NCBI RefSeq assembly: GCF_001050375.1
Contig: NZ_KQ130493.1
Span: 58,741-122,740 of the forward strand
Source: Catenovulum maritimum
GTDB lineage: Bacteria > Pseudomonadota > Gammaproteobacteria > Enterobacterales > Alteromonadaceae
DNA: 64,000 nucleotides
Direction of reading: 5' to 3'
Part shown: piece after piece, positions 26,656 through 39,539 of the stretch
How the letters are laid out: each line of letters starts with the position of its first letter
How positions within the stretch are numbered: position 1 is the first letter of the stretch
The notes under the pieces: generated by a model
What the model was told of the DNA's origin: nothing
The model's database searches: none
The model's input: the letters and a program-made list of their open reading frames with translations, nothing else
Translations under genes and position numbers: made by a program

Positions 26656-28395
26656 GTGGAGAAGAGTCTTCATCATCAAGATCAAATTTTTGACGTTATT
26701 GTAGTCGGCTCCGGTATTACGGGTGGATGGGCGGCTAAAGAGTTCTGCGAAAAAGGGTTCAAAACACTTGTAATTGAACGCGGACGGCATTTAGATCATC
26801 CGAGCAAAGAATATACGGATATGAAAGCGCCGTGGCAGTTAGAAAATCAAGGTTTAGCACCAGAAGCATATGATGAACAAGGCCGTTATCAAATGCTAAA
26901 GAAGAAAAAGCGCAGCCTGAAAACAGACTCTATCCAATTTTTTGTTGATGAAAATGAGCATCCTTATTCCTACCCTGAAGAGCGTCCATTTATGTGGACT
27001 AGAGGCTATCAACTTGGTGGACGCTCAATAACTTGGGGTCGACAAGTATTGCGTTGGGGACCAAAAGATTTTAAAGCGAATGAAAAAGATGGTCATGGTG
27101 TGCCTTGGCCAATCGGTTATGAAGATTTATCATCTTGGTATGATTATGTAGAAAGTTTTATTGGGGTTTCTGCTAATAAAGATGGCTTACCTGATTTACC
27201 TGATGGTGTGTTTCAAAAACCATGGGAAATGAGCTGTGCTGAGGTCTTTATTGCTGAAAATATGGCAAAAAATTTTACTGACAGAAGATTAATTATTGGT
27301 CGCTCTGCTAATTTAACTGAGCCAACTCAAGCTCAATTAATAAGCGGAAGAGCTAAGTGTCAGGCTAGGTCTTACTGCGCTAGAGGCTGCTCTTTTGGTG
27401 CCTATTTTAGTTCTTTATCTGCGACCTTGCCTGCAGCCAAAGTGACAGGTAATTTAACCATAGTGACTGATGCTATCGCCTCTAGTGTTGATTATGATGA
27501 AGTAAGTGGCAAAGCATCGGGTGTGACCATTATTGATGCAATTACTAAAGAACAGCGTAGCTATAAAGCTAGGGTCGTATTTCTTTGTGCTTCTGCGCTT
27601 GGCAGTGTGCAAATTTTATTAAATTCGACTTCAAAAACATTTCCAAACGGAATTGCAAACTCGAGTGGGGTAGTGGGACATTATATTATGGATCACTTCA
27701 TTGGTGCGGTAGGCAAAGCTGAAGTACCTGGTCTTGAAGATAAATACAGTTATGGACGTCGACCTATTGGAACATACATACCCAATTATCGACATGAGCA
27801 ACAAGCAGGCACCGACTTTATCCGTGGTTTTGGATTTCAAGCAAGCGCGACTCAAAGACCTAAATCAGGCGTGACAGCTAACTCTCAGGGGGTAGGTGCG
27901 GCAGTTAAAGCAAATGCGAACCAAGATAAACCTTGGCGATTCACTGCTGTAATGTATGGAGAAATGCTGCCATATTATGAAAATGTTGCTAGTTTACACC
28001 CAACTAAAAAAGATAAATGGGGTATGCCTCAACTGCATATTGATGCGGAATTTAAAGAAAATGAACGAAAAATGAGTGCGCAAGCGACGATTGATATTAA
28101 AGAGATACTTGAAGCCGGTGGTTGCCAGAATATAACTGTAAATCAAGCTTTAGGTAATAAGCACATGATGGTTGGTGCGAGAACGCATGAAATGGGCGGT
28201 GCGTGCATGGGTAAAGATCCTAAAACCTCGGTACTAAATAAATGGGCTCAAACTCATGATGTCGATAATTTATTTGTCACCGACGGTGCAGCTATGGCGT
28301 CTTGTGCAACACAAAATCCATCTCTTACCTATATGGCGATTACAGCTAGAGCAGCTGATTATGCGGCTAAATTAATGAAAGAAGGAAAATTATAA
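26656..28395 (+). CDS. GMC-family FAD oxidoreductase (glucoside 3-dehydrogenase-like), copy 1
   Basis: A 579-residue flavoprotein starting at GTG 26656, 9 nt after AAGAGG. The Rossmann motif is VVGSGITGGWAAKEF (about 16-30). The C-terminal active site holds HEMGGACMG and NPSLTYMA, with the catalytic His/Asn pair. KCQARSYCARGCSFGA (about 235-250) places cysteines as in the Fe-S-containing catalytic subunit of FAD glucose and glucoside-3-dehydrogenases. It has no signal peptide, so export would need a Tat-bearing partner. The next gene starts on its stop codon (TAATG). Expected reaction: oxidation of a sugar hydroxyl, probably C3, to a keto group. It is closely similar to the copy at 57535-59250 but has no small subunit beside it. 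Confidence 0.85.
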   Translation: MEKSLHHQDQIFDVIVVGSGITGGWAAKEFCEKGFKTLVIERGRHLDHPSKEYTDMKAPWQLENQGLAPEAYDEQGRYQMLKKKKRSLKTDSIQFFVDENEHPYSYPEERPFMWTRGYQLGGRSITWGRQVLRWGPKDFKANEKDGHGVPWPIGYEDLSSWYDYVESFIGVSANKDGLPDLPDGVFQKPWEMSCAEVFIAENMAKNFTDRRLIIGRSANLTEPTQAQLISGRAKCQARSYCARGCSFGAYFSSLSATLPAAKVTGNLTIVTDAIASSVDYDEVSGKASGVTIIDAITKEQRSYKARVVFLCASALGSVQILLNSTSKTFPNGIANSSGVVGHYIMDHFIGAVGKAEVPGLEDKYSYGRRPIGTYIPNYRHEQQAGTDFIRGFGFQASATQRPKSGVTANSQGVGAAVKANANQDKPWRFTAVMYGEMLPYYENVASLHPTKKDKWGMPQLHIDAEFKENERKMSAQATIDIKEILEAGGCQNITVNQALGNKHMMVGARTHEMGGACMGKDPKTSVLNKWAQTHDVDNLFVTDGAAMASCATQNPSLTYMAITARAADYAAKLMKEGKL

Positions 28396-29333
28396 TGGAT
28401 AGACGTAAATTTTTAACAACTGCTAGTGTGAGTGCAACTAGTTTAGGACTTGCTGCTTGTAGTAGTGTTGACTCTATTGCTCCGATTGCTAATAAAAATG
28501 ATGACATAATGCCATTAGCAGAAAGAAGGCAGTGGTTAAAACCTTTTGCCTGTAACATAGAACAATGGTTTAGGCCTATGCCATTTCTGGATCGTATTAA
28601 TGAAGCTAAAAAAGTCGGATTTAGTGCAATCGAGATTTGGAACCCTTATCAAGAAAAACAGGGTAAAACGCCCGAATCTATTGCTCAAAGAGCAGCTGAA
28701 CTCGGGATGACAATTACAAGCTATTCTCCGAGCGCCCCTAATCTTGCTGATCCAGCGAATGAAGACAAGGTGATGGAATGGTTAGATACGACGATAGCTT
28801 CAGGTAAAACTTTAAAAGTTTCTAATTTTAATTTAACAGGTCATAAATTAATTGAAGGCTTAACCGAAGCGCAAATGGTAAAAAACTACACTAAAGTGCT
28901 GAAAAGTATTGCGCCCAGATTAGAGGCAGAAAATATGGTTGCAACGGTTGAGCCATATAACCCGTTTAATCACAAAGGGCACTTTATTTACGGTAACGAA
29001 CCCCTGTTATCGATATGTCGAGAAGTTGATTCACCGAGCATAAAAATCAATTGGGATTTTTTTCATATGCAGCGTACCAATGGTAACTTAATCACCCATT
29101 TAGAAAATGGATTTGATCAAGTCGCTTATATTCAGTTTGCTGATTCTCCTGATAGAAATCAACCAGGTACAGGTGAAGTTGCATATGGCAATGTGTTTAC
29201 ACGCTTAAGAGCTTTAGGCTATCAAGGTTATATAGGTGCAGAGTTCTTCCCGAAAGATAAAAACGCCTTAGTTGCTGCATCCACACTCGCTAAACTCGCT
29301 AAAAGTATTAACCTATCAGCCCCGAATAGTTAA
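28395..29333 (+). CDS. Tat-exported TIM-barrel sugar isomerase/eliminase-like lipoprotein
   Basis: A 312-residue protein with a twin-arginine signal (MDRRKFLTTASVS) that also ends in a lipobox (LAAC, Cys 22), so it is likely a folded, exported lipoprotein. The rest is an AP-endonuclease-2/xylose-isomerase-like TIM barrel: KKVGFSAIEIWNPY, VATVEPYNPFNHKG (metal-ligand Glu), INWDFFHMQ and GAEFFP. Related barrel proteins act on 3-keto sugars as eliminases, hydratases or epimerases. Coupling to the GMC gene by a 1-nt overlap (TAATG) strongly ties it to the oxidised product. Exact reaction unknown. Confidence 0.75.
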   Translation: MDRRKFLTTASVSATSLGLAACSSVDSIAPIANKNDDIMPLAERRQWLKPFACNIEQWFRPMPFLDRINEAKKVGFSAIEIWNPYQEKQGKTPESIAQRAAELGMTITSYSPSAPNLADPANEDKVMEWLDTTIASGKTLKVSNFNLTGHKLIEGLTEAQMVKNYTKVLKSIAPRLEAENMVATVEPYNPFNHKGHFIYGNEPLLSICREVDSPSIKINWDFFHMQRTNGNLITHLENGFDQVAYIQFADSPDRNQPGTGEVAYGNVFTRLRALGYQGYIGAEFFPKDKNALVAASTLAKLAKSINLSAPNS

Positions 29334-29507
29334 CCTAAACTCAGGCTAACAGTGTTGAATTTGCTAGGGTGTGTTGAACTTTTAAGTACGATTTTGCTCT
29401 TTGTTGCTCGATATTTACATAGAATAACTATGCTGTATATCGCGCGTCGCGATAGAAAAACGTTTAATTAGAACAAAATATGTACAGAAACGTCAAAACA
29501 TCCTTGG

Positions 29508-29549
29508 AATAACCTGCTATTATTAGCAAATTCGCCTTGTTCTAAGAAA
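29508..29549 (+). repeat. Dispersed repeat, copy 1 (partial)
   Basis: AATAACCTGCTATTATTAGC then AAATTCGCCTTGTTCTAAGAAA resembles the 48280-48326 segment (AATAGCCAGCTATTACGCAC then AAATTCGTCTTGTTTTAAGAAA). Both copies are intergenic. It appears to be a dispersed small repeat. Confidence 0.5.
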
Positions 29550-29754
29550 CAATACTTCTCAACAAATAAAACCAAATCATTTGTTTAGGCTACATCTGTA
29601 TTATCTGATATATCACCTGAATCTCATTTGTCAGCCTTTCTCCAGACAAGCTCAAAAAATAAACATTGAAACTAAGTCAGGGTTAACGCTATGATCTAGT
29701 GAAATTAAATTATTGTAGACATTTAACTGTTATAATGTTGTAAGGTTTATCGTT

Positions 29755-29985
29755 TAGAGCTAAATCAATATAAATAGCGATAATCAGCTGGAGATAAAAG
29801 CCATTTAGGCAAGGCAAGTTGGCACAGGCATAGTGGTTCTATGCCCAGCCTTTCAGGAACCTCACAGACAGCTCACTTCTGTGTTGTATCATTTTGAAAG
29901 GTGCCTACATTCCTGCAATGATACGCCTTGAATTGAACTGTCTGTGATGGCTCTGATACTCGCAATTTATATTGATTTAGCTCTA
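29755..29985. repeat. 231-bp nested palindromic element
   Basis: Terminal inverted repeats of 26 bp (29755-29780 and 29960-29985) match at 25 positions. Inside are nested stems: GGCATAG/CTATGCC, CACAGACAG/CTGTCTGTG and GTATCATT/AATGATAC. It has no coding capacity. It lies between the GMC-TIM unit and the GH2 gene. It could be a MITE, a structured RNA or a terminator/processing element. Confidence 0.65.
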
Positions 29986-30063
29986 TAACGAAAAGTCTGG
30001 CTGTCATATTTAAAATCAACAGATTCTTAAACTGACCCTAGGTAAATCTATAAATACAGATGA

Positions 30064-33408
<3,345 letters not shown>

Positions 33409-33427
33409 CATTATTTTTTAGAATGTG

Positions 33428-33462
33428 AAAGGGCAGGTTTAGTAATAAATCTGCCCTTTTTT
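33428..33462 (+). terminator. Rho-independent terminator after GH2
   Basis: Fourteen-bp stem (33428-33441 with 33446-33459, one G-T pair) and a GTAA loop, ending in six T. It begins 19 nt after the GH2 stop codon. Confidence 0.9.
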
Positions 33463-33681
33463 GTATAAGTCTTAGCTTACACAGACATATTAGCAGTTTG
33501 GTGAATATGTTTACTTTTTACTTTATATGTTTTGACTTCCCACTTAGTGAGACTAAGTTTAGCTGAAAATATAAATTGAACAATAGGTTTAACTAATTGT
33601 AATTTATGCTATTAGTAGTATTTTCTAGATAATTTAAACTCTATTAAATGTAATTTATTGCTAAATAAGGTTAAAGTAAAA

Positions 33682-34050
33682 ATGAAGTTTCTAATTATGC
33701 TATCACCATGTTTGGCGTACTGGTTTCATTATAGCCAAGAAGCTGAATTGCCGTTCGACATACCCTTTATGTCTCTTTTTAGTGGGGACGAAGATTATGA
33801 GAAAGAGAAAAATATCTATGTTAATGTTCCGTTTACTAAGATTAAGGACAGGGAAATTAAACGACTGAAAACAACTTTAGTTGCTTTAGTAATTCCGATT
33901 TTCTTGTGCGTACTTTCGTGGTTTAGTGACGAAAAAAATCAAGAAAACCTATTTCAATTTTTCTTATTTAGCTGTTCAGCGCCACTAGTGATTTTCGCTA
34001 AAGGAGTGTTTGAATATTATTATACTTGTAAGTACTTTAGAGCACAGTAA
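33682..34050 (+). CDS. Small two-helix membrane protein, unknown
   Basis: No family recognised. From ATG 33682 it gives 122 residues; a TTG at 33658 would add eight. Two hydrophobic helices are visible, about 62-80 (TTLVALVIPIFLCVLSWFS) and 88-105 (LFQFFLFSCSAPLVIFAKG), joined by a short charged loop. The acidic N-terminal part (FSGDEDYEKEKN) precedes them. The ribosome binding site is weak. It is isolated between the GH2 terminator and a convergent gene, so context is uninformative. Confidence 0.45.
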   Translation: MKFLIMLSPCLAYWFHYSQEAELPFDIPFMSLFSGDEDYEKEKNIYVNVPFTKIKDREIKRLKTTLVALVIPIFLCVLSWFSDEKNQENLFQFFLFSCSAPLVIFAKGVFEYYYTCKYFRAQ

Positions 34051-34108
34051 AATAGACTTTGAATGTTCTAATATAGTTTGTTTACTCGGCTAATATAGGG
34101 TTTAAGGG

Positions 34109-34999
34109 TTATCTATCAGCTGATAAATCCCATCTTAGCCAAAGTTCTTTTCTGTCGAATGGTGTGTCTTCTGCTAGTGTTGGATTACCTAAGTAAAATA
34201 TTTTTCGATTTTTTAAATCGGCAAGGTCTAAATATTTTCGGTAATTTTGCTCAACCATTTGTTTTAGAATACCTTGCTCGACCATTTGCTCTAAGCCAAA
34301 TTGAATCCTTTTATGTATTTGAGGCGCGTTTGGTGAGACAAATACATAAAATGCTGCTGGAATATAGAGGGCGAGTTTATCTTCTATCATTAAATTTTTA
34401 AGGCTAGCTTGGTAGTGGTCCATTTCTTCAAAAATTTCGTGTACACCTCTGGGCATGTATTCGCATCGGTTTCGATTTAGCATGGTAATTACTTCTTTAT
34501 CCCACTTAACTTTAATCGATTTAAATTCTAACGCTTCCATAGCTTGAGTTGTCGACCAGAATCGTCCCAAACAGGCCCAGCTATTTTTTAATTGGTTAAG
34601 ATCAGTTAAAGATTTAAACTTATCTTTATTTTTTTGGTTTATTAGCAGTAAACGGTAACTTAAAATTCCTCGACGTATAGGTATTTTTATCGCTAATGTT
34701 GATGACTCCCAATTTGGGCGGGTGACACTAATTGCGACATTGATTAAGTCACCTTTGACGACTTCATTGAGCAACCGAGCGGTCGGAATTTGTAGGTTTA
34801 GCCCAAGTAATTGATAACCCCCAAACGCTTGTTCTGATATTTTTAATGCGGTTTCTAAAACTTGATAATTGTAGATTTGTCGAGGGTCTTTATCTCCTCG
34901 ATTGATATTAAATTTTACAAAGTCAGCGGCTGTTGAAATAGCAGGGATGCAGGCAAGGGCAGTAACTAGTACTAAACAATTTATCTGAAGCTTTACCAT
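34109..34999 (-). CDS. Periplasmic solute-binding protein (family 3-like), copy 1
   Basis: A 296-residue protein with a signal peptide (LVLVTALACIPAISTAADF). The fold pattern matches extracellular solute-binding family 3-like proteins: IKIPIRRGILSYRLLLINQK, FKSLTDLNQLK and a C-terminal LGLEQMVEQGILKQMVEQNY helix (in parts). No ABC permease or ATPase is nearby, so a transport role is not shown; such orphan proteins can also be sensors. A paralogue lies at 36535-37410, and together they flank the PF05426-type lipoprotein. Ligand unknown. Confidence 0.7.
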   Translation of the reverse strand: MVKLQINCLVLVTALACIPAISTAADFVKFNINRGDKDPRQIYNYQVLETALKISEQAFGGYQLLGLNLQIPTARLLNEVVKGDLINVAISVTRPNWESSTLAIKIPIRRGILSYRLLLINQKNKDKFKSLTDLNQLKNSWACLGRFWSTTQAMEALEFKSIKVKWDKEVITMLNRNRCEYMPRGVHEIFEEMDHYQASLKNLMIEDKLALYIPAAFYVFVSPNAPQIHKRIQFGLEQMVEQGILKQMVEQNYRKYLDLADLKNRKIFYLGNPTLAEDTPFDRKELWLRWDLSADR

Positions 35000-35091
35000 T
35001 TAAAACAGCCTGCATCCTTAGCAAAAATAAGTCTCTATCTAGTATAGTCAAATAAGTTAAATTCTGTCATTTGAGCATGTTCTGTTGGGTA

Positions 35092-36327
35092 TTAATATTT
35101 GAGAATATATTCAGGTTTTACGTGTTTAATATTTTTCTCAAGTAAAGCGCCTAATTGCAAGCTATCGCCATAAATTGAATTGGCAAGGTATAAACTAGGT
35201 ATTGCTTTTTTCTCGTATGCGGCTTGTAAATTACCGAGTTGTTGATATTGCCATTGCTTTTCACCTAAGACATAAGGTATTAAATATTCCACAGCTTTTT
35301 TGATGCTTTGTCCTTCCGAACCTTGGTAATTAGCGAGATCAATTCCTAAGCTTGAGGCTAAGTTCGTCAAGTTTAAGAATGCCATTAAATTCATGCTGGT
35401 ATAATTTACTGATTTGGTTCTGGCTAATTCTAAAGGTTGAGAACCGTCAGGTTTTATTTGGCTGTCGATTCGTCTATTTTTGACACTTTCGACATATTCT
35501 TTCGCTTGTTCAATTTGTGCCAAATGTATCATTAAGCCGATAACTTGATAGTCGTACCAAGTTGCATGATTATTTTTGGTTGCTGCTTCTTCTTGACCAA
35601 TTTTACTTGTCTGTAACCAATTTAGGTACTCGCTCAACCAGAGTTGAACTTGTAGGGTAAATTGATTTTCAGCAAGAAGAGATTGATTTATTAACTCGAT
35701 ACTTGTCACTAGATGTGAGATTTTTTCCCATTCTATAATGCCAAAAGGTCGTCCTGTGCTACTTCCTGGCACGCCTTGGGCGTAATTTAAATTAGGATTC
35801 ATCTTGGTTTTTGGATCTATTAACCAAAGATTTACTAGCTGTTTAGCATGGTCTAAGTATTTGGTTTTACGAGTATATAAATAAGCTAGGTTAAGTAAGT
35901 TTAGATCTCGTAGGAAATTTTGCGCCCTTTGCTGATCTGTATGTTCGCCACGTGTTAATGGGTTAACTTCCCCATCTTTTCTGATCCAAGGTAATCCATC
36001 TGCCTTTGAAGGATCAGGCCACCAATATGGACCTATGCTCATGTAGTCGTGTAAATCACCACTTGGTCCTGGTTTAGGTTTATTTGTCACAGGGTTAAAT
36101 TTGCGTACTAAGGCTTTATCAGCTTGGTTTAGTATTTCATTTAAAGCTTTTGTTTGTAATTTTGAACCTTGAACTATTTTTAGCTTGTTTCTTTTTATAT
36201 TGTCTATAGAGATATAGGTTAATTTTAAATTTTCGAGTTGCGTAGGAGTGGGACTTTTTGTCATTACGCATCCTGTAATCAAATTAGCTACGACTAGCAA
36301 TAAGCCGAGTAAAGGTAATTTAACCAT
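35092..36327 (-). CDS. Alginate-lyase-fold (PF05426-type) lipoprotein
   Basis: A 411-residue lipoprotein (lipobox LITGC). The body is an alpha/alpha toroid typical of the PF05426 alginate_lyase family (PL5/PL38): SIGPYWWPDPSKADGLPW near residue 90, then NFLRDLNLLNLAYLYT and the signature NNHATWYDYQ (about 250), which holds the likely catalytic Asn/His and Trp/Tyr. Related enzymes cut 4-linked uronic acid chains such as alginate or glucuronan by beta-elimination. Uronate-containing polysaccharide fits the rest of the locus. It shares orientation with the downstream solute-binding gene (92 nt gap). Confidence 0.75.
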   Translation of the reverse strand: MVKLPLLGLLLVVANLITGCVMTKSPTPTQLENLKLTYISIDNIKRNKLKIVQGSKLQTKALNEILNQADKALVRKFNPVTNKPKPGPSGDLHDYMSIGPYWWPDPSKADGLPWIRKDGEVNPLTRGEHTDQQRAQNFLRDLNLLNLAYLYTRKTKYLDHAKQLVNLWLIDPKTKMNPNLNYAQGVPGSSTGRPFGIIEWEKISHLVTSIELINQSLLAENQFTLQVQLWLSEYLNWLQTSKIGQEEAATKNNHATWYDYQVIGLMIHLAQIEQAKEYVESVKNRRIDSQIKPDGSQPLELARTKSVNYTSMNLMAFLNLTNLASSLGIDLANYQGSEGQSIKKAVEYLIPYVLGEKQWQYQQLGNLQAAYEKKAIPSLYLANSIYGDSLQLGALLEKNIKHVKPEYILKY

Positions 36328-36534
36328 TGATAAGTCCTATTTAAATAAACTAAATATGTAAGATTAATTATTACAGCTACTATACCTTGATATTTGTTTT
36401 ATTGGTATTACCAGTTGTCCTTTTGACCTGTTTGTGTACTTATTATATTTTTGAGTTTCATTCTGGCAAGAAAGTCTATCTAGCTCTATTCTTAAAGGTG
36501 GTAAAGTTTGGTTAATATATTCACGCTTTAAGGT

Positions 36535-37410
36535 TTGATTATGGTGCTGCGAATCGCGATGCTTATTTATTTTTGTTTGTGCCAGTGGAGCGCTTTAGCA
36601 AATGTGACTCTAACCGCTAGGGCAGGTGTGAGTTACGAACGACAAGAATATATTAACAATGTATTAGTGGCGGCCCTTAATGCTAATCAACTTAATGGTA
36701 AAATAGTTTCAGTAACACCGATACCCACTCGGATTGGTTATAACGCGAGCACATTTTTGGTAGCAAAAAACGAAGTCGATGTGACTTATTTTCCAGCGGA
36801 TAAAGAAGTAGAAAAGTCTTTAAGCGCGATTCGAATCCCATTGTATAAGGGCTTGATGGGCTATCGCACACTGCTAATCCGAAAAACTAGCCAAAAGGAA
36901 TTTGCTCAACTTAGCTCATTGGATGAATTAAAAGCCTTATTAAAAGGCACTGGCACTCGGTGGAAATCTACGCAAGTATATGATTTTCATGAGTTTGACT
37001 ATGTAACAGCAGATCGTATGTCTAGCCTTTATAAAATGTTGGACGTTGGTAAATTTGATTACACTTCAAGAGGTGTGATTGAAGCAGTCGCAGATTTAAA
37101 AGCGATTAAGAACAGATTCACTAGTCTCAAAATAGAGGATAACATTCTGCTTTATACTGAATTACCCATCTATTTTTTTGTTGCTCAAAATAAACCCGAA
37201 CTTGCTGAAAAAATTTATTTAGGCTTACTAAAAATAATTGAGAACGGCCAATTTGACACTTTATTTTCTAAATTTTATGCCACTATTCCAGCTGAATTAA
37301 ATTTGAAAAGCCGAAAGATCTATCACGTCGAAAACCCATTTTTAAGTAAAGAAACCTTAGAAAATGCGCAAACATTTTGGCAACAAAAAATTAAAAAACC
37401 AGCTTTTTAA
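36535..37410 (+). CDS. Periplasmic solute-binding protein (family 3-like), copy 2
   Basis: A 291-residue exported protein (signal about 1-22, ending SALA) that is a distant paralogue of the one at 34109-34999. Shared features are IRIPLYKGLMGYRTLLIRK, LSSLDELKAL, YTSRGVIEAV and the closing RKIYHVENPFLSKETL, comparable with RKIFYLGNPTLAEDTP in copy 1. No ABC transporter genes adjoin it. It is divergent from the lyase-like gene (207-bp gap) and may share its regulation. Confidence 0.7.
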   Translation: MIMVLRIAMLIYFCLCQWSALANVTLTARAGVSYERQEYINNVLVAALNANQLNGKIVSVTPIPTRIGYNASTFLVAKNEVDVTYFPADKEVEKSLSAIRIPLYKGLMGYRTLLIRKTSQKEFAQLSSLDELKALLKGTGTRWKSTQVYDFHEFDYVTADRMSSLYKMLDVGKFDYTSRGVIEAVADLKAIKNRFTSLKIEDNILLYTELPIYFFVAQNKPELAEKIYLGLLKIIENGQFDTLFSKFYATIPAELNLKSRKIYHVENPFLSKETLENAQTFWQQKIKKPAF

Positions 37411-37605
37411 AGTTACTATTTAAAGTTTAAACCTCCTCATCAAATCGATTTTTTTCAAGTGAAATACATTCATTAGTCAAAAACTGCTATGTAAACAAAC
37501 CATAGTAATAAGTTAATTTTTTATGTATTTACCTCGTCAAATGATGCACAATTACTCATATTAAGTCATTTTTGTGTCAAATTAGAAAAATAATAGGAAA
37601 AAATA

Positions 37606-38301
37606 ATGCGTAAATTAATCAAAGCTTGTTTAACCGCGACTCTGCTTTTTAGTGGTTTTGTCGGGGCGGCATCAAAGCCACAAAATTTATTAGATGAAAA
37701 TTTAAGTCAATTTAAGAATATTTATACTTATGGTACTGCTCGTTATGAAAATGGTGAGTTAGTCCTTCAGTCTACTAAAAATTGGTTTTTCACCACGAAG
37801 AAAAAATATAAAGATTTTATTTTAACTGCAGAAATCAAAATGCCAGATGTTAAAGAATACTCTAACTCTGGGATTATGTTTCGCGGCAAGCCCAAAAAGA
37901 ATAAGCATGGTTTTGAAGCTATGGGTTATCAAGCTGAAGTTGATCCAAGTAAACGTAAATGGAGTGGTGGACTATACGATCAAGGTAGACGCAAGTGGTT
38001 ACATCCGCTACATGAAAAAAGATCTTTTCCTGATAGTGATTTTAAAAAGAATTTTCTGTTAGAATGGACAGGTGGTATGGCCAATTCTTATAAGCATTTA
38101 GAATGGAACCAGTATCGAATTGAGTGCCGAGGCAGTGAATTAAAGATATTTGTCAACGGAGTTTTAACGACTCATGTGATTGACGATAAAGAATCTGAAG
38201 GTTTTTTTGGCTTTCAGCACCACGGTAGCAAAAAATTAATTAAAACAGGTACATCAGATAACATTGTTCGTTTTAGAAACATCTATGTAACTGAACTATA
38301 A
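37606..38301 (+). CDS. DUF1080 / 3-keto-disaccharide hydrolase family protein, copy 1
   Basis: A 231-residue secreted protein (signal ends FVGAASK). It belongs to the DUF1080 concanavalin-fold family: NWFFTTKKKYKDFILTAEIK, YSNSGIMFRGK, YQAEVDPSKRKWSGGLYDQ and FGFQHHG are the conserved strands. Family members bind or cleave 3-keto-glycosides. It heads a four-gene unit with two Gfo/Idh/MocA genes and an Nramp-like transporter (20-nt gap to the next gene). That order suggests a periplasmic cleavage step, then uptake and reduction. It is close to the copy at 50941-51630. Confidence 0.85.
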   Translation: MRKLIKACLTATLLFSGFVGAASKPQNLLDENLSQFKNIYTYGTARYENGELVLQSTKNWFFTTKKKYKDFILTAEIKMPDVKEYSNSGIMFRGKPKKNKHGFEAMGYQAEVDPSKRKWSGGLYDQGRRKWLHPLHEKRSFPDSDFKKNFLLEWTGGMANSYKHLEWNQYRIECRGSELKIFVNGVLTTHVIDDKESEGFFGFQHHGSKKLIKTGTSDNIVRFRNIYVTEL

Positions 38302-38321
38302 AATAAATTGGGTATTTAAAT

Positions 38322-39470
38322 ATGAGTCAAGTTATTAATATAGGCGTTGTTGGACTTGGTAATATCGCCAAACAACATATTGCTAATATTATTCAAGGTG
38401 AAGTTAAAGGCGCCAAGTTAACAGCGATCTGTTCTCGCAGTAATAATGGATTGGCTGAAGAATATAACGCAGAGCATTTTACGGACTATAAAGCGTTAAT
38501 TGATTCACCTAATGTGGATGCCGTTATTATTGCAACACCAACTATGTCTCATTTTGAAATTGCTCAGTATGCATTAGAACAAAATGTACATGTTATGTTA
38601 GAGAAGCCAATTGGCTTGTCTTCATACGAAGGAGAGCTGTTACTTAAGTATGCCCAAGGTGAGACAAAATTTGCTTTGATGTTGAATCAGCGAACAGATC
38701 CAACTTATGTCAAAATTAAATCAATTGTAGATAGTGGCATTCTAGGCGCTATTCAAAGAACTCATTGGACTATGACCAATTGGTTCCGCCCTGAAATATA
38801 TTTTCAAGTAAGCGACTGGCGTGCAACTTGGAAAGGTGAGGGCGGTGGTCTATTGGTTAACCAATGTATTCATAACCTAGATATTTTCCAATGGATTTGT
38901 GGTTTACCATGTCAAATCACCGCATTTAGTGAATTTGGCAAGTACCATAATATTGAAGTAGAAGACGAAGTAACAGCCTATTTGAGATATGACAATAAAG
39001 CGACAGGCGTATTTATTGGTTCTACAGGAGAAGCGCCTGGCGTAAATCGTTTTGATATTATTGGTGACAAAGGCAGCCTACATTTCGATTCTGGCACACT
39101 AACGCAAAAATTAAATGATCAAAGTACAGCCGAATTTTGTCACTCAACGGATGATATGTTTGGTATGCCTCAAGTGACTGAATCCAAGATTGAAATTACC
39201 GAAACCGTTAATCAACATGCTGTGATTATGAATAACTTTATTCAAGCTATCACTGTCAATGAGCCACTTATCGCATCAGCAAAAGATGGCTTAGCCTCGT
39301 TGGATATTGCGAATGCGATTTTATTATCAAGTTGGAATGATGAAAAAGTCAACTTGCCACTCGATCGGGCTCAATACCAAACTGCACTAGATGATAAAGT
39401 CGCGAATTCTAATTTACGGGTTAAATCTAATGTCGAAGCTAAAGTCGATATGAGTAAATCTTATCGCTAA
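38322..39470 (+). CDS. Gfo/Idh/MocA-family sugar dehydrogenase, copy 1
   Basis: A 382-residue cytoplasmic NAD(P)-dependent oxidoreductase. The Rossmann motif is VGLGNIAKQH (about 9-18). The family's active-site motif EKPIG (about 94-98) carries the Lys. The C-terminal alpha/beta domain contains GGGLLVNQCIHNLDIFQWI with the His/Asp pair. Family members interconvert keto and hydroxy sugars, usually at C3. It lies 20 nt after the DUF1080 gene and 69 nt before the transporter. Probable role: reduce an imported keto-sugar or run the first oxidation. Confidence 0.88.
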   Translation: MSQVINIGVVGLGNIAKQHIANIIQGEVKGAKLTAICSRSNNGLAEEYNAEHFTDYKALIDSPNVDAVIIATPTMSHFEIAQYALEQNVHVMLEKPIGLSSYEGELLLKYAQGETKFALMLNQRTDPTYVKIKSIVDSGILGAIQRTHWTMTNWFRPEIYFQVSDWRATWKGEGGGLLVNQCIHNLDIFQWICGLPCQITAFSEFGKYHNIEVEDEVTAYLRYDNKATGVFIGSTGEAPGVNRFDIIGDKGSLHFDSGTLTQKLNDQSTAEFCHSTDDMFGMPQVTESKIEITETVNQHAVIMNNFIQAITVNEPLIASAKDGLASLDIANAILLSSWNDEKVNLPLDRAQYQTALDDKVANSNLRVKSNVEAKVDMSKSYR

Positions 39471-39539
39471 ATTTTAAGCTTTTTCCGGTCAGTTGTAGCT
39501 AGCTGGCTAAAACTTAATAAAATTAAAAGAGACATAGTT

